From a bacterium (GTDB lineage: Bacteria; Electryoneota; RPQS01; DYHQ01), in assembly GCA_030622545.1 (NCBI GenBank), contig JAUXGA010000002.1:124001-188000 (forward strand): a stretch of DNA of 64,000 nt, given 5' to 3'. The notes beneath the pieces are model-generated. The model ran no database searches. It was not told where the DNA came from and saw nothing but the letters and a program-made list of their open reading frames with translations. Shown one piece after another: positions 1-10,215 of the stretch (within the stretch, counting starts at the first letter, position 1; every line of letters starts with the position of its first letter). The translations under genes were made by a program, and so were the position numbers.

Positions 1-2047
1 CGTAGAATTCGTTCAGCTTCCCTGTAGGATTCATAGCGGTCGAAACATAAACAGCACTGGTGTCCGGCTTGTAAAAAAGCATTACCGAAACACCTGAAAA
101 CTCATCGAAGGCGCTCGCAACGAACAACATGCTGTCAGCGTTTCCATCAGCGACGGGATCATGGAGTAGCAGGGGAGGTTCGTTTTGGCCGATGATGATA
201 AAATTCATATGAGACTCATCGAGGACACTGGGTCTCTCAACACTTCGAACGCGCATACGCGCTGCAGCCGTTCCGGGTCCCGTAGCCGGCCAAATTTGCC
301 AACAGGTTTCCCATGCGGCTGTAGAAAGGTATTCCCAATCAGGCCCTGGCCAGTTTCGATTTAAATAAAACCGAACGCTGTCTGACGGAGGCAAACCTTC
401 ACCTGTCCAGTAGATGTCTTCATTATCGCCTTCAGTCCAGATTTCCTGTCCAACAGGAACCCATAGTGTTAGATGGGGGTCGGAGATGGAAAAGTCGCCG
501 TCTGAAGAATCACGGATAGACGGATCATGAGTGCTGACGATCCGAATCCGCGCATTGGATGTCGCTGGAGCACTGACCTCCCACGATTCGACCCCATCAT
601 TGGGCGTATCGGTAAAGAGAGATTCCCATTCACCGGATGGATAATCACGATTCAGGGAGATGTCTACGTTGCCGCCCGCGCCGGAGTTCCAGAGAATATC
701 ATAAGCTAATCCCCAGAACCAGTTTTCACCGCCATTCGGAGAGGTAATCGTGATATAGGGATCTGTGATTGTGAAATCTGCATCTGACGAGTCCCGTGCG
801 GCACCATGAGAATCACCCACAATCCGAATCCGGCAGTTTTCAGATGTCGGATCCGTCACAAGCCACGGCTCTTCACCGTCATTGGAGGTGCCTGAAAAGA
901 GCATCTCCCAACCTCCGGTTGGATAATCGCGGTTGATGCTGATGGTAACGCCGCCATCCAGAGCGTCACTGTCCCAGTAAATCGTATCGGTCGCGCCGAC
1001 ATACCACGTTTCTCCTCCATTCGGATCGATGACAGTAATCGAAGGAGCAGGGTGCAGGAAGTCCATAAGAACCGGCAGATGATCCGAAGCTCGATAAAGC
1101 GCATCTGCTATCGTCTGTCCTTCTGGGATTACGGGTGGGTCGTTGATGTTTTCATTTGGACAGTGAAGGCCATCATTTCCATACGCCCAATAGGTCGAAG
1201 TCAGACATTCGAACTCACCGGCAGCAAGGAAAGCTTCCGATGAAAGGATTTGGTCGAAACGATCATCCAGTCCGCCTGTAGCTCCTATATCATTTGGATC
1301 TGGAGCGTCCATTCGTGTGGACTGCGTATGCATGGTAGCAAAACTACAGTTATTGTTCCAACCACCGGGAGTGCTGATCGGGTCGAAACTACGTCCCGAG
1401 TTGTCCGTCTCTGACCCAATGAGTTTTTGATAGCCGAGGTCATCGCTGGAATAGCAATTGAAATCGCCCACAACAAGGAAGTCGGATCCGTCAGGAAGCG
1501 CGTTGAGATAATTTCGAAGAACGGTGGCTTCTACGAGGCGTTTGTCCTCATCTTCAGAAGTGTTTCCCGCTTTAAGGTGCAGGGAATAGACCCGGAACTC
1601 CCCGGTGGCATCCGTACCTTTGGGTTTCAACACATACTCGCTGATATCACGGCGCGGCGTCGAAAGTTGCTGCGTGGAGACATACGTCACAGTACTTGCT
1701 CTGTAGAAACAGGCATTATCGGTATAAGTCCCGTCCGTCCAAGGGACCAACAACCATTCGCCGGGTTCGACATAGTTCAGAATATCGTTTAAGAACTGGT
1801 TGACTTCAGATGAACTTTTCTGTTCCTGAGTCACGACAATATCCACATCCAGCGCTCCGAAAATCGTTCGAAAAGCCGGAATGCGCACGCCGCAGGTGCT
1901 GCCGCAGAAATTCAATACATTATAAGTCGTAATATGCAATGTATCAGTGTTTTGAGCTCTAACAGCCGAGGATAATGCAAATACCAGCAGTATCGCAACT
2001 GCCATCTGAAGGAAGGAAGAATATACAAAGTGATTTCTACGTTTCAT
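1..2047 (-). CDS. Secreted endonuclease/exonuclease/phosphatase-family protein, C-terminus beyond window
   Basis: The reverse strand is open from an ATG at 2047 to the window edge, giving at least 682 residues with the C-terminus missing. GAGGA lies four bases before the ATG. Residues 1-31 form a signal peptide ending SAVRA. Residues about 37-335 match the EEP nuclease/phosphatase fold: YNVLNF near the start, GDFN at 194-197 and SDHLPV at 321-326, which carry the Asp/Asn and Asp-His catalytic residues. Three Ig-like modules of about 95 residues follow, opening with PNGGETW, PNGGENW and the degenerate VGQEIW, a type common in secreted multidomain proteins of uncultured bacteria. The protein is likely an extracellular nuclease or phosphodiesterase; the substrate cannot be read from sequence. 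It is transcribed divergently from hsp20. A C-terminal sorting domain may lie outside the window. Confidence 0.85.
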   Translation of the reverse strand, partial: MKRRNHFVYSSFLQMAVAILLVFALSSAVRAQNTDTLHITTYNVLNFCGSTCGVRIPAFRTIFGALDVDIVVTQEQKSSSEVNQFLNDILNYVEPGEWLLVPWTDGTYTDNACFYRASTVTYVSTQQLSTPRRDISEYVLKPKGTDATGEFRVYSLHLKAGNTSEDEDKRLVEATVLRNYLNALPDGSDFLVVGDFNCYSSDDLGYQKLIGSETDNSGRSFDPISTPGGWNNNCSFATMHTQSTRMDAPDPNDIGATGGLDDRFDQILSSEAFLAAGEFECLTSTYWAYGNDGLHCPNENINDPPVIPEGQTIADALYRASDHLPVLMDFLHPAPSITVIDPNGGETWYVGATDTIYWDSDALDGGVTISINRDYPTGGWEMLFSGTSNDGEEPWLVTDPTSENCRIRIVGDSHGAARDSSDADFTITDPYITITSPNGGENWFWGLAYDILWNSGAGGNVDISLNRDYPSGEWESLFTDTPNDGVESWEVSAPATSNARIRIVSTHDPSIRDSSDGDFSISDPHLTLWVPVGQEIWTEGDNEDIYWTGEGLPPSDSVRFYLNRNWPGPDWEYLSTAAWETCWQIWPATGPGTAAARMRVRSVERPSVLDESHMNFIIIGQNEPPLLLHDPVADGNADSMLFVASAFDEFSGVSVMLFYKPDTSAVYVSTAMNPTGKLNEFY

Positions 2048-2134
2048 CTTTTCCTCATTGAATTCTGTCAATCATTCGGAAGTACATCTGACCCACGTTG
2101 TCATACAGGTTTCAGCCAGTTCGCACTATCTAAC

Positions 2135-2163
2135 AATTTACTTCTAAGATAGCAAGAATGCAA
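2135..2163 (-). promoter_or_regulatory. Putative sigma70-type promoter of the EEP nuclease gene
   Basis: On the reverse strand TTGCAT and TAAATT are separated by 17 bp, giving a leader of about 80 nt before the ATG at 2047. The same layout recurs in front of many genes in this window. Confidence 0.5.
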
Positions 2164-2205
2164 GGAAAAATATGCAGCGTCGCATTTTAATTGCAGTGAA
2201 GTCAC

Positions 2206-2234
2206 TTGCAATTAATCAGTGAAGTGTTTATATT
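2206..2234 (+). promoter_or_regulatory. Putative promoter of the hsp20-lon run
   Basis: TTGCAA, a 17 bp spacer, then TATATT, about 115 nt upstream of the hsp20 ATG. No CIRCE element (TTAGCACTC-N9-GAGTGCTAA) is visible, so HrcA control is not supported; a dedicated heat-shock sigma factor cannot be ruled out. Confidence 0.5.
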
Positions 2235-2350
2235 TTTTAGATTAGAAAATGCGCGAGCATGCCGTATTCGCTGTCGAGAGTGATGGATGTAGGAAGTCAC
2301 CCTCGTCAATTTTTAACTATTTGATAATTAGCTAATAACAGGAAGTAAAC

Positions 2351-2824
2351 ATGCAAACCGAGTTAATCTCCCACACGGATGTGCCCCTTCAGGTTGCGGG
2401 GAATGAGGAAGATTTTGAATTCCATTTTCGCCATTTCTTCCGAATGAGAGGCCCCAAACTTATGGCCGCCGATCAGAGGTGGCTCCCTCCGACGGACTTG
2501 TTTGAAACTCAGGACGCCCTCGTGCTTGTCATGGACATTGCGGGGATTAACCGTCAAGATGTATCCGTAAAAATCGAAGGGCATACTCTGACTATTCAGG
2601 GGATTCGGCGGGAGTTTTCGAAATATCCGAAGAGGAATTACTATCTAATGGAAATCGATTTTGGGCCTTTTGAGCGGCGATTCCAGTTGCCGTGGCTGGT
2701 GGATGAAGAGAAAATAGAAGCACGTTATTCCGACGGTTTTTTGGAGGTGCTGATGCCGAAACAGGCTTCAGAATCTTCGACAGGCTCGGTTCATATCACA
2801 CCGAAGGAGGATGATAATGGCTGA
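2351..2824 (+). CDS. Small heat shock protein, Hsp20/alpha-crystallin family
   Basis: 157 residues. The alpha-crystallin domain covers roughly residues 50-150. It begins with LFETQDALVLVMDIAGI, a classic Hsp20 beta-strand pair, and includes YLMEIDFGPFERRFQLP and a GFLEVLMPK strand. Family members are ATP-independent holdases that keep unfolding proteins soluble in the cytoplasm. The N-terminal arm of about 45 residues is short and there is no obvious C-terminal IxI motif. AGGAAG precedes the ATG. The stop codon overlaps the start of lon by 8 bases, so holdase and protease are translationally coupled, which fits a proteostasis operon. Confidence 0.93.
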   Translation: MQTELISHTDVPLQVAGNEEDFEFHFRHFFRMRGPKLMAADQRWLPPTDLFETQDALVLVMDIAGINRQDVSVKIEGHTLTIQGIRREFSKYPKRNYYLMEIDFGPFERRFQLPWLVDEEKIEARYSDGFLEVLMPKQASESSTGSVHITPKEDDNG

Positions 2825-5216
2825 CCAGAATAATACGATTGCACCGCCGCCCGGAGCGACACCTCCTCCCCCCGGAGAAAAACCGGATGTCCTTGTTATC
2901 CCTGAGGTGCTTCCCGCGTTGCTGCTCAGCGAGGTTATCATCTTTCCGAATGTCATCGTGCCGCTGGTTGTCACGGATGAACGCATGGTCAAGCTGATCA
3001 ACGATGCGTTGAGTGGGTCGAAGATTGTCGCGACGTTCGCCCGGATTGTTAATCCTGAAGGCACGGAAGTCGAGAATCAGTTTTATGATGTCGGGACCGC
3101 GGTTCAGATTTTGAAAATGTTCCGGGTTCCGGATGGGTCTGTTCGTCTGTTAGTGCAAGGATTGTCGCGCATCCGGCGAGTGGAAGTAGCCAGCACCGAC
3201 CCTTACCTGATTGTGCAAGTCGAGGTCCTGCAGTTTGACCGGCGTCGGAGTCTAAAGGTTCAGGCGCTGATGCGCGCGATTTCGGATGAGTTTCACCGGG
3301 TCATCGACTACTCCACGCATATTCCGGATGAAGTGAAAATCGCGACGTATAATATTACAGACCCGGCGGTTCTTGGCGATATTGTCGTTTCGAATCTCAA
3401 TATCAAGCTTGAACAGAAGCAGGATGTTCTTCAGACATTCAACCTCGAAGAGAGGCTTGTCAAAGTCGCAAATCTGGTTCATCATGAGTTAAAACTTCTC
3501 CAGCTCGGTTCCAAAATTCAGACTGAAGTTGAAGGCGAAATGGAGAAGAACCAGCGTGAATATTTCCTTCGCGAGCAGTTGAAAGCGATTCGCCGGGAAT
3601 TGGGAGAAGAAGAGGATGCCAGCGCGGAACTCCTGGAACTGGAAAAACAGATTATGGAATCCGGCATGTCTGAAGAGGCTCAGGAAGTCGCGCTTAAGGA
3701 ATTGAATCGTCTAAAACGAATGAGCGTGGCATCTGCGGAGTACACGGTGTCACGGACCTATGTCGAATGGCTCATCGCGCTGCCCTGGGCGAAATCATCG
3801 GAAGACACGCTGGATATTAATCACGCAGAGAAAATTCTGAATGAAGATCATTACGGGCTCGAAGATGTCAAAGAACGCATCCTTGAATTCTTAGCGGTGC
3901 GCAAGCTGAAGCAAACCATGAAAGGGCCGATTTTGTGTTTCGTCGGGCCGCCCGGAGTGGGGAAGACATCATTGGGGCGTTCCATCGCGCGGGCGATGGA
4001 ACGGAAATTCAGCCGAATGTCATTGGGCGGAATGCGCGATGAAGCGGAGATTCGCGGCCACCGCCGAACCTATATCGGCGCATTGCCGGGGCGTATTATT
4101 CAATCGCTTCGACGCGCGGAAGTCAACAATCCGGTGGTGATGCTCGACGAAATCGATAAGCTCGGTCAGGACTTCCGAGGCGACCCGGCATCCGCGCTTT
4201 TGGAAGTACTCGACCCGGAACAGAATTTCAGTTTTCAGGATCACTATCTGGACGTGCAGTTCGACCTTTCGCGGGTGATGTTCATCACGACAGCGAATGA
4301 TATCGCAACGATTCCGTCACCACTTCGAGATAGGATGGAAATTCTTCAACTGTCAGGCTATATCAGGCAGGAGAAAGTCGAGATTGCCAAACACTATCTG
4401 GTTCCCCGTCAACTTGATGAGAATGGTCTGAAAAAAACCCACCTGCATTTCACCACCAAAGGATTGGAAGCCATCGTCTCTCTCCATACTCGTGAAGCGG
4501 GTGTCCGCAAATTAGAACAACGGATTGCCGCCGTCTGCCGGAAAGTCGCTCGAAATCTTTCTCAGAAAAAAGCGAAGAAAGTCACCATCACTCCCAAGAA
4601 CATCGGGGATTATCTGGGGGTTCCGAGATGGCTGGAAGACAAAGCGTCGAAGAAACCGGAAATCGGTCGCGCAACTGGACTCGCATGGACGCCCGTCGGC
4701 GGAGATATTCTCGCTATCGAATCGACTTGGATGCCGGGAGCCCGCGCGTTGCAAGTCACCGGGCAATTGGGTGATGTGATGAAAGAAAGTGCCTCGATTG
4801 CGCTGTCGTATTTACGAGCGAATGCCGAGAAATTCGGAATGGCGGAGGACGTGCTCAAACGCCGTGATATTCACATTCATGTGCCGGAAGGAGCCACGCC
4901 GAAAGACGGTCCATCCGCCGGAATTACCTTATGCACGTCGTTGGCATCCCTGTTTTTGAATGTGCCGGTGCGTAATGATGTCGCCCTGACCGGTGAAATC
5001 ACACTGCGTGGCCGCGTACTTCCCATAGGGGGACTGCGAGAAAAAGCCGTCGCGGCGCGCCGCGCCGACATCCGTGAAATCATTCTTCCTCGGCGAAATG
5101 AAAAAGACCTGCAGGATATTCCGGAGAATATTCGCGAGCAAATGAAATTTACCTTCGTTGATCGCATCGACGAAGTTCTCGAGCACGCTCTGCTCAAACG
5201 AAGCGATGAGTGTTAA
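2817..5216 (+). CDS. lon: ATP-dependent Lon protease
   Basis: 799 residues, the usual length for bacterial LonA. The ATG at 2817 is chosen because GGAGG (2806-2810) lies six bases before it; the ATG at 2811 abuts that site. Order: a proline-rich N-terminal tail, the LON substrate-binding domain (about 20-215), coiled helical region, the AAA+ module with Walker [10 protein letters not shown] at 377, then the protease domain with catalytic Ser700 in DGPSAG and Lys743 in GLREKA. The 43-residue Ser-Lys spacing equals that of E. coli Lon (S679/K722). It degrades damaged and regulatory proteins in the cytoplasm. It overlaps hsp20 at its start and comF at its end. Confidence 0.97.
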   Translation: MADQNNTIAPPPGATPPPPGEKPDVLVIPEVLPALLLSEVIIFPNVIVPLVVTDERMVKLINDALSGSKIVATFARIVNPEGTEVENQFYDVGTAVQILKMFRVPDGSVRLLVQGLSRIRRVEVASTDPYLIVQVEVLQFDRRRSLKVQALMRAISDEFHRVIDYSTHIPDEVKIATYNITDPAVLGDIVVSNLNIKLEQKQDVLQTFNLEERLVKVANLVHHELKLLQLGSKIQTEVEGEMEKNQREYFLREQLKAIRRELGEEEDASAELLELEKQIMESGMSEEAQEVALKELNRLKRMSVASAEYTVSRTYVEWLIALPWAKSSEDTLDINHAEKILNEDHYGLEDVKERILEFLAVRKLKQTMKGPILCFVGPPGVGKTSLGRSIARAMERKFSRMSLGGMRDEAEIRGHRRTYIGALPGRIIQSLRRAEVNNPVVMLDEIDKLGQDFRGDPASALLEVLDPEQNFSFQDHYLDVQFDLSRVMFITTANDIATIPSPLRDRMEILQLSGYIRQEKVEIAKHYLVPRQLDENGLKKTHLHFTTKGLEAIVSLHTREAGVRKLEQRIAAVCRKVARNLSQKKAKKVTITPKNIGDYLGVPRWLEDKASKKPEIGRATGLAWTPVGGDILAIESTWMPGARALQVTGQLGDVMKESASIALSYLRANAEKFGMAEDVLKRRDIHIHVPEGATPKDGPSAGITLCTSLASLFLNVPVRNDVALTGEITLRGRVLPIGGLREKAVAARRADIREIILPRRNEKDLQDIPENIREQMKFTFVDRIDEVLEHALLKRSDEC

Positions 5217-5883
5217 TTTCCAACTGCGCCGATTGCTGTTCTGGGATTTTTTCTTTCCTCCGATTTGTTCGCTATGTGACCGTTCTCTCGAAAGGGACGA
5301 TATTCTTTTCTGCGGTCATTGCCTGGACACATGCGAGATTGCCCATGCGGTCGATTTACCGCCCTTCCGGCAGGTTGACCGTCCCAGTGCCGCCTTCCTG
5401 ATGCATCATCACCCCAAAGACCCTGTTCGAGCTCTCGTGCACGCGCTGAAATATGACGGCCATCGAGTTCTCGCAAGCTCAATGGCGCAGCGATGGAGTT
5501 TGACGATTCCGGCAGATATTCGCGAACAGGAAGCGACGTGGATTCCGGTGCCGCAATACTGGGCGAGAGGATGGCAGCGCGGCTTCAGTCAGAGCGCGCT
5601 TCTGGCAAAAGCCCTGCAAAAAGAATTAGGTTTTTCTTTGGAGCTGAAACTACTGCGACGTGTTCGGCATACACGTTCGCAGGTTCATCTGACCCCTCCG
5701 CAACGCCGGGAGAACGTGAAAGGTGCGTTCCGGATTTCGAAAGGTTGCGAAATTCCTGAGCGCGTTATTTTGCTTGATGATGTGATGACCACCGGAGCGA
5801 CAATGGAAGAATGTGCGCGGACGCTCAAAAAAGCAGGAGTGAAATGGGTGGGCGCAGTCGCTTTCGCCCGCGCGAAACCATGA
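5206..5883 (+). CDS. ComF family phosphoribosyltransferase-like protein
   Basis: 225 residues from the ATG at 5206, which overlaps the end of lon by 11 bases; an upstream in-frame ATG at 5158 lies deep inside lon and is unlikely. A CSLC/CGHC zinc-finger pair fills residues 18-42, and the C-terminal half is a PRTase fold with [14 protein letters not shown], the PRPP-binding loop. ComF relatives take part in natural transformation (ssDNA uptake and recombination) in some bacteria, but most homologues have no tested role. The gene lies in the lon run with no competence genes nearby, so a DNA-uptake role is inferred only from family. Confidence 0.88.
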   Translation: MSVNFQLRRLLFWDFFFPPICSLCDRSLERDDILFCGHCLDTCEIAHAVDLPPFRQVDRPSAAFLMHHHPKDPVRALVHALKYDGHRVLASSMAQRWSLTIPADIREQEATWIPVPQYWARGWQRGFSQSALLAKALQKELGFSLELKLLRRVRHTRSQVHLTPPQRRENVKGAFRISKGCEIPERVILLDDVMTTGATMEECARTLKKAGVKWVGAVAFARAKP

Positions 5884-5953
5884 TGCGTGGTTCGAGAAGG
5901 TATTCTGTGGAACTTCTCGGGTAATTCGATGTTTATCTATTAGGGTCAAATAG

Positions 5954-6037
5954 TCGCCGAGGCAGATCCCCTGATCTGCCCGGAATGTTAATAAACCAAA
6001 CGACAAATTATCGCGCGTAACCCGGCCGGAAAAAAAA
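5954..6037. repeat. Dispersed palindromic element: short hairpin unit plus right arm of the long element
   Basis: 5954-5988 is a compact unit, TCGCCGAG, then a stem GGCAGAT/ATCTGCC, then CCGGAATG. 6010-6037 is the right arm of the long element (TATCGCGCGTAACCCGGCCGG followed by As, in two pieces here). The element ends 11 bases before the start codon of the next gene, and its GGAAAA tail is the only purine-rich stretch available as a ribosome site. Confidence 0.7.
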
Positions 6038-6048
6038 CGGATCGAAAT

Positions 6049-9000
6049 TTGAAACACTATTTCCTGTTCCTACTCACTTTACTGTTTGGCGCGCAATGCC
6101 TGCATGCCGAAACATATGTGCCGGGTGAATTGCTTGTGAAGTTGATGATGGCTCCCCGGAGTCTGATGCAAGCTCAGGTATCGGTTGCGGGTGTGAGTCG
6201 CATTGATTCGCTGCTGCAGTCTGACAGAGTGGAGGCAACGCTTGCCTTGCCGGAATTTCGAGAAACGATTCCGGAATTGAATCGCGCTTTACTTCTGCGC
6301 TTTCCGGACGATGTTGATATCGAAGCGGAGATGCGGCGGCTCGAAGGACAAGTGGGAATCGAGTGGGTAAGTTTCAATCATATTTTTCATGCGAGCTACA
6401 CTCCGAATGACAGCGGATTTGCATCGCAATGGTATCTGCCGGTTATCGAAGCGCAAGCGGCTTGGGATATCACGCGGGGTGATACGTCGGTGATTATCGG
6501 CATCATCGATACCGGAATTGATTATACGCACCCAGACCTGATGTCGAATCTCTGGCGCAATACAGCGGAGATTTCCGGCAACGGAATTGACGATGATAAT
6601 AACGGTTTTATCGATGATACGATAGGATGGGATTTCGTAGATGCGCCATCCTTTCCAACCGGAGGCGATGATCTCGTACGGGACGCTGACCCGATGGATG
6701 AAATGGGGCATGGAACGTTTGTTGCCGGTGTCGCAAGTGCGGTGACGGATAATGAAATCGGCGTGGCGTCTATCGGTTTTCGCTGTCGCATCATGTGTCT
6801 TCGCGCGGGGAATTCACAAGGATGGCTTGAAGAAGACGATGTCGCGGCGGCGCTTCTCTACGCGATGAACAACGGCGCGGGTGTGGTGAACATGAGTTTC
6901 GGTGACGTGGCTGCATCGCCGCTGCTGAGCGAAACCGTGCGCCTCGTGCATGATGCGGGAGTGGTGCTCACCGGTTCCGCAGGGAATAGTCATACGAGTA
7001 CGATTCACTATCCGTCAGGATACAGCGAAGTCATTTGCGTCGGCGCGAGCAATCAGAATGATCAGCGCGCGTCTTTTTCCAATTACGGCCCTTGGGTGGA
7101 TGTATTCGCGCCGGGGACAGACATTCTTTCGACGGAACTCGGCGGAACCGTCGGCACGTGGAACGGACTGAATCAAGGCACAAGCTACACCTCGCCGATG
7201 GTCGCGGGTCTGGTGGGACTTCTTTTAAGCGCCAATCCGCTGTTGACTCCGGAACAGGTGTTGAATCTGCTTCGTCAAACGGCGGATGATTTGTATCCCG
7301 CAGGTTGGGATAGTTCGGCGACACACGGACGCATCAATGCGCGCCGCGCTCTGGAAAACGCCGGCTTCACTTCCGGCGTTGTCGCGCGGATTATCTCCCC
7401 TCAATCCGATGAAGGCTTCTCTGCACCTTTTGAAGTGATTGGAACCGCTGCCGGGCCTGCATTGAATAGTTGGAAACTGCTATGGGGAATAGGTGAGAAT
7501 CCTATCGAGTGGGAAACGGTTTCCGAAAGCGATGAACGAGTGATTGAAGGTATGCTCGGTGAAGTGGCGGTGCCTGATGAGGATGTCGTGATTGCAGTGC
7601 GCCTTGAAGTCGAAGCGGTGAATGGAACGATGTCCATCGATCACATTCATCTTTTTGTGGATCATTCCCCGCCGAATATTCTGGAGATGAATGTTCAGAA
7701 AATGCTCGATGCTGCTCATTTCGGAGAGCTTATCCAAATCAAGACCGACGATATTACCTCGGCGACGCTCATTCTGACGAATGCTGCGGGAGATTCGGTG
7801 CGCAAGGATTTTGGATACGTATCGAATTCTCACACCGTCTTTCTTTCGCAGACTGATTTCCCCGGTGTCTGGAATTACCGAGCGCTTTGCACGAACCGCG
7901 CCGGGCAGATGGTTTGGAGTGATGAGAAAACTTTTTTTATCACCGACCCGCCTTTTGCATCGAATTTCTGGACAGATGAAGCCACCAGTCTTCTTCCGGG
8001 GCACTTGCTCGCGACGCCGACGGATTTCGACAATGACGGTCGGCCGGAAATTTTCATGAATCAATTCGACAACGGCGCTTATGATGACCTACGCATTTTC
8101 GAATGGACGGGTTCTGATTTTGATGACGTGGGAAATTCCTACGGCTTGATGATACCGCAGGGCATCGGCGATTATGACAGTGACGGCCTTATTGAATTTT
8201 TAGGTCGCGCCTATAATATTACATACATTTTCGAACAAGAGGCCGTCGGTCATTTTCCGGATTCGCTTCAGTGGCGAGACACCACCGGTTACTATGCCTA
8301 TGACCTGCTCGATATCGATACGCTCGATGGTCAGACGGAACTTTTGGCGTGGCGCAGTTTCGATGGAGAAGAACGTTACGCGCTTTACCGAATGGACGCG
8401 GGGCCGGAAGCGGTTCTTCTGGATACCTTTCCCAATCCTTCTGAAGGATACAATCAACTGGGGCCGCCGTATGTTCTCGTCGGCGACTTTGATAGCGACG
8501 GTTTGACCGATTTCTTGTACGGCGATTATGACGGCGACGTCATCTTTTGCGAATATCAGTCTGACGGACAAATCACAGCTCCGTGGCATGTTCGACTTCC
8601 CTATGAAGATGCGACAAATTGGATGGCGGCGGGAGACGCCGACGGAGATGGTGAAATTGAATTCATGGCGGGATGCCGTTTCGACGGTGAAGGCGGAACG
8701 GAGAGTCAGGTGCGCGCGCGTCACTGGGAATATTTCATTTTTCATCGAGCGGCGAACGACTCGTTTGTGCCGGTCGATACGATTCTTGTGCTTGGCGCGG
8801 AGTCTCCGCGTGATCATGACGCAGCAGTGGCGGCGGGAGATATTGACGGAGACGGGCGCGACGAATTTCTGATAGCGGCGTTTCCTGATTTGTATATTAT
8901 CGACTATGAACCATTTTCCGGTCGCTATGTTCCCGCCGGATATTTTACTCCGTGCGAGAACAACGCGATACTAATCTGCGACTGGAATGACAACGGCATA

Positions 9001-10215
9001 GATGAGTTTTTCTTCGGCGATGGTAATGTGTGGCGGCGAGCGGAAGCAGCGGGAGCAGGAACGCGACCTCTTCCGCCTGTGGGATTGGAAGGTCAGCCGC
9101 TGGCAGCTCATGAGATTTCACTCACATGGCGCTCGGTTGCGGGCGCGGATTCATATCGAGTGTGGCAGGGAGAGACGAGCTCAGAGCTTAGTGTTTTCCT
9201 TCAAACAACGGATACAACCGCTTTCATCTCGAATCTGTCTGAAGATGTCGAATACATCTATGCGGTGACAACGATTGACCATGATTACCCGGAGCAGGAG
9301 AGCGCGTTCTCGTCGTTTGTGACGGTCATCGCCAATCAGCCACCGACTGTTGAGCATCAGGCGAGTTTTGTTGCGCCGCATTTCGTTCGTGTGAACTTTT
9401 CCGAAGCGATGGGGCCTTCGATTCGCCAGCAGCATTCTTATATTCTTGATGACGGTCGCATGCCGCGTGTGATTACAACCGCGGAAGGCGAGCGAGTTGC
9501 GTTCGTGGAATTTGAAGAGGGTTTTTCGCCGCGGTCGTACCGGATGGAGCTTCGCGCTCTTCGCGATGCGCAGAATTCCCCTTTGCCTGTCGACAGTGGT
9601 TGGGTGGAGTTTACAGTCGAGGAAGAACCGCCCGTAGGACCTTACATCGCGTCGCTGGAGATTCTAAGCCCGACATCTCTTACGCTCAGTTACTCTGAAC
9701 CGATGAGTGATTCTGTTTTGGATACGTCGAATTACCGAATGTCTCCTATGGGTAGAATCATTTCGATTCAGTCTCTGGAAGCGGATTTGAGCCGGCTGCA
9801 ACTTGGTTTGGACGAGCGTTGGCCGGTGGGAGCGGTCGGTCGCAGTGTGAGTCTGCATGTGACTGGCGTGAGCAGTGCGGAAGGTGTTGCTCTGGATTCA
9901 GCGAACGGCATCGCGTACATTGAAGCCGTCGCTTCGGACCTTGACGGTATTTATGTTTATCCCAATCCCTATAAAGGCGTGGGCGCAAATGGAACGAATT
10001 GCGTGATGTTTGCCGGATTGACTTTGGACGCAAGTGTGTATATCTTTACACTGCACGGTCGCCTTGTGAAAAAACTCGAAGGCGTGAATTCCGCCGGGGG
10101 ACTTCCGTGGTGTTTGAGTGACGAGAATGACAATGCTGTCGCCTCCGGGATTTATTTGTACACGGTGATGGACAACAAGCAAACTCGCCGCGGTAAATTT
10201 GCTGTGATGCGATGA
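6049..10215 (+). CDS. Giant secreted subtilisin-like serine protease with FG-GAP repeats and sorting domain
   Basis: 1388 residues from a TTG at 6049; no in-frame ATG or GTG lies nearby upstream. Signal peptide is residues 1-20 (ending LHAE), then an inhibitor-like propeptide to about 130. The S8 domain shows Asp in IIDTGIDYTHPDL (about 153), His in GHGTFVAG (221) and Ser in GTSYTSP (379). Next come Ig-like strands and five FG-GAP/VCBS-like calcium loops between about 660 and 990 (DFDNDGRPE, DYDSDGLIE, DFDSDGLTD, DADGDGEIE, DIDGDGRDE), which probably form a beta propeller, then an FnIII module and Ig-like units. The end is a type IX-like sorting domain from VYPNPYKG to the basic RRGKFAVMR. 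Likely exported and surface-attached or released; substrate unknown. It overlaps coaE by four bases. Confidence 0.93.
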   Translation: MKHYFLFLLTLLFGAQCLHAETYVPGELLVKLMMAPRSLMQAQVSVAGVSRIDSLLQSDRVEATLALPEFRETIPELNRALLLRFPDDVDIEAEMRRLEGQVGIEWVSFNHIFHASYTPNDSGFASQWYLPVIEAQAAWDITRGDTSVIIGIIDTGIDYTHPDLMSNLWRNTAEISGNGIDDDNNGFIDDTIGWDFVDAPSFPTGGDDLVRDADPMDEMGHGTFVAGVASAVTDNEIGVASIGFRCRIMCLRAGNSQGWLEEDDVAAALLYAMNNGAGVVNMSFGDVAASPLLSETVRLVHDAGVVLTGSAGNSHTSTIHYPSGYSEVICVGASNQNDQRASFSNYGPWVDVFAPGTDILSTELGGTVGTWNGLNQGTSYTSPMVAGLVGLLLSANPLLTPEQVLNLLRQTADDLYPAGWDSSATHGRINARRALENAGFTSGVVARIISPQSDEGFSAPFEVIGTAAGPALNSWKLLWGIGENPIEWETVSESDERVIEGMLGEVAVPDEDVVIAVRLEVEAVNGTMSIDHIHLFVDHSPPNILEMNVQKMLDAAHFGELIQIKTDDITSATLILTNAAGDSVRKDFGYVSNSHTVFLSQTDFPGVWNYRALCTNRAGQMVWSDEKTFFITDPPFASNFWTDEATSLLPGHLLATPTDFDNDGRPEIFMNQFDNGAYDDLRIFEWTGSDFDDVGNSYGLMIPQGIGDYDSDGLIEFLGRAYNITYIFEQEAVGHFPDSLQWRDTTGYYAYDLLDIDTLDGQTELLAWRSFDGEERYALYRMDAGPEAVLLDTFPNPSEGYNQLGPPYVLVGDFDSDGLTDFLYGDYDGDVIFCEYQSDGQITAPWHVRLPYEDATNWMAAGDADGDGEIEFMAGCRFDGEGGTESQVRARHWEYFIFHRAANDSFVPVDTILVLGAESPRDHDAAVAAGDIDGDGRDEFLIAAFPDLYIIDYEPFSGRYVPAGYFTPCENNAILICDWNDNGIDEFFFGDGNVWRRAEAAGAGTRPLPPVGLEGQPLAAHEISLTWRSVAGADSYRVWQGETSSELSVFLQTTDTTAFISNLSEDVEYIYAVTTIDHDYPEQESAFSSFVTVIANQPPTVEHQASFVAPHFVRVNFSEAMGPSIRQQHSYILDDGRMPRVITTAEGERVAFVEFEEGFSPRSYRMELRALRDAQNSPLPVDSGWVEFTVEEEPPVGPYIASLEILSPTSLTLSYSEPMSDSVLDTSNYRMSPMGRIISIQSLEADLSRLQLGLDERWPVGAVGRSVSLHVTGVSSAEGVALDSANGIAYIEAVASDLDGIYVYPNPYKGVGANGTNCVMFAGLTLDASVYIFTLHGRLVKKLEGVNSAGGLPWCLSDENDNAVASGIYLYTVMDNKQTRRGKFAVMR

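Noticed and set aside
2048-2350. CIRCE or other heat-shock operator upstream of hsp20
   Set aside because: No TTAGCACTC-N9-GAGTGCTAA or similar inverted repeat is present.
7480-8064. 194-codon reverse-strand ORF inside the giant subtilase gene
   Set aside because: It is antisense to a clearly coding S8/Ig region, with no ribosome site and no recognisable domain.
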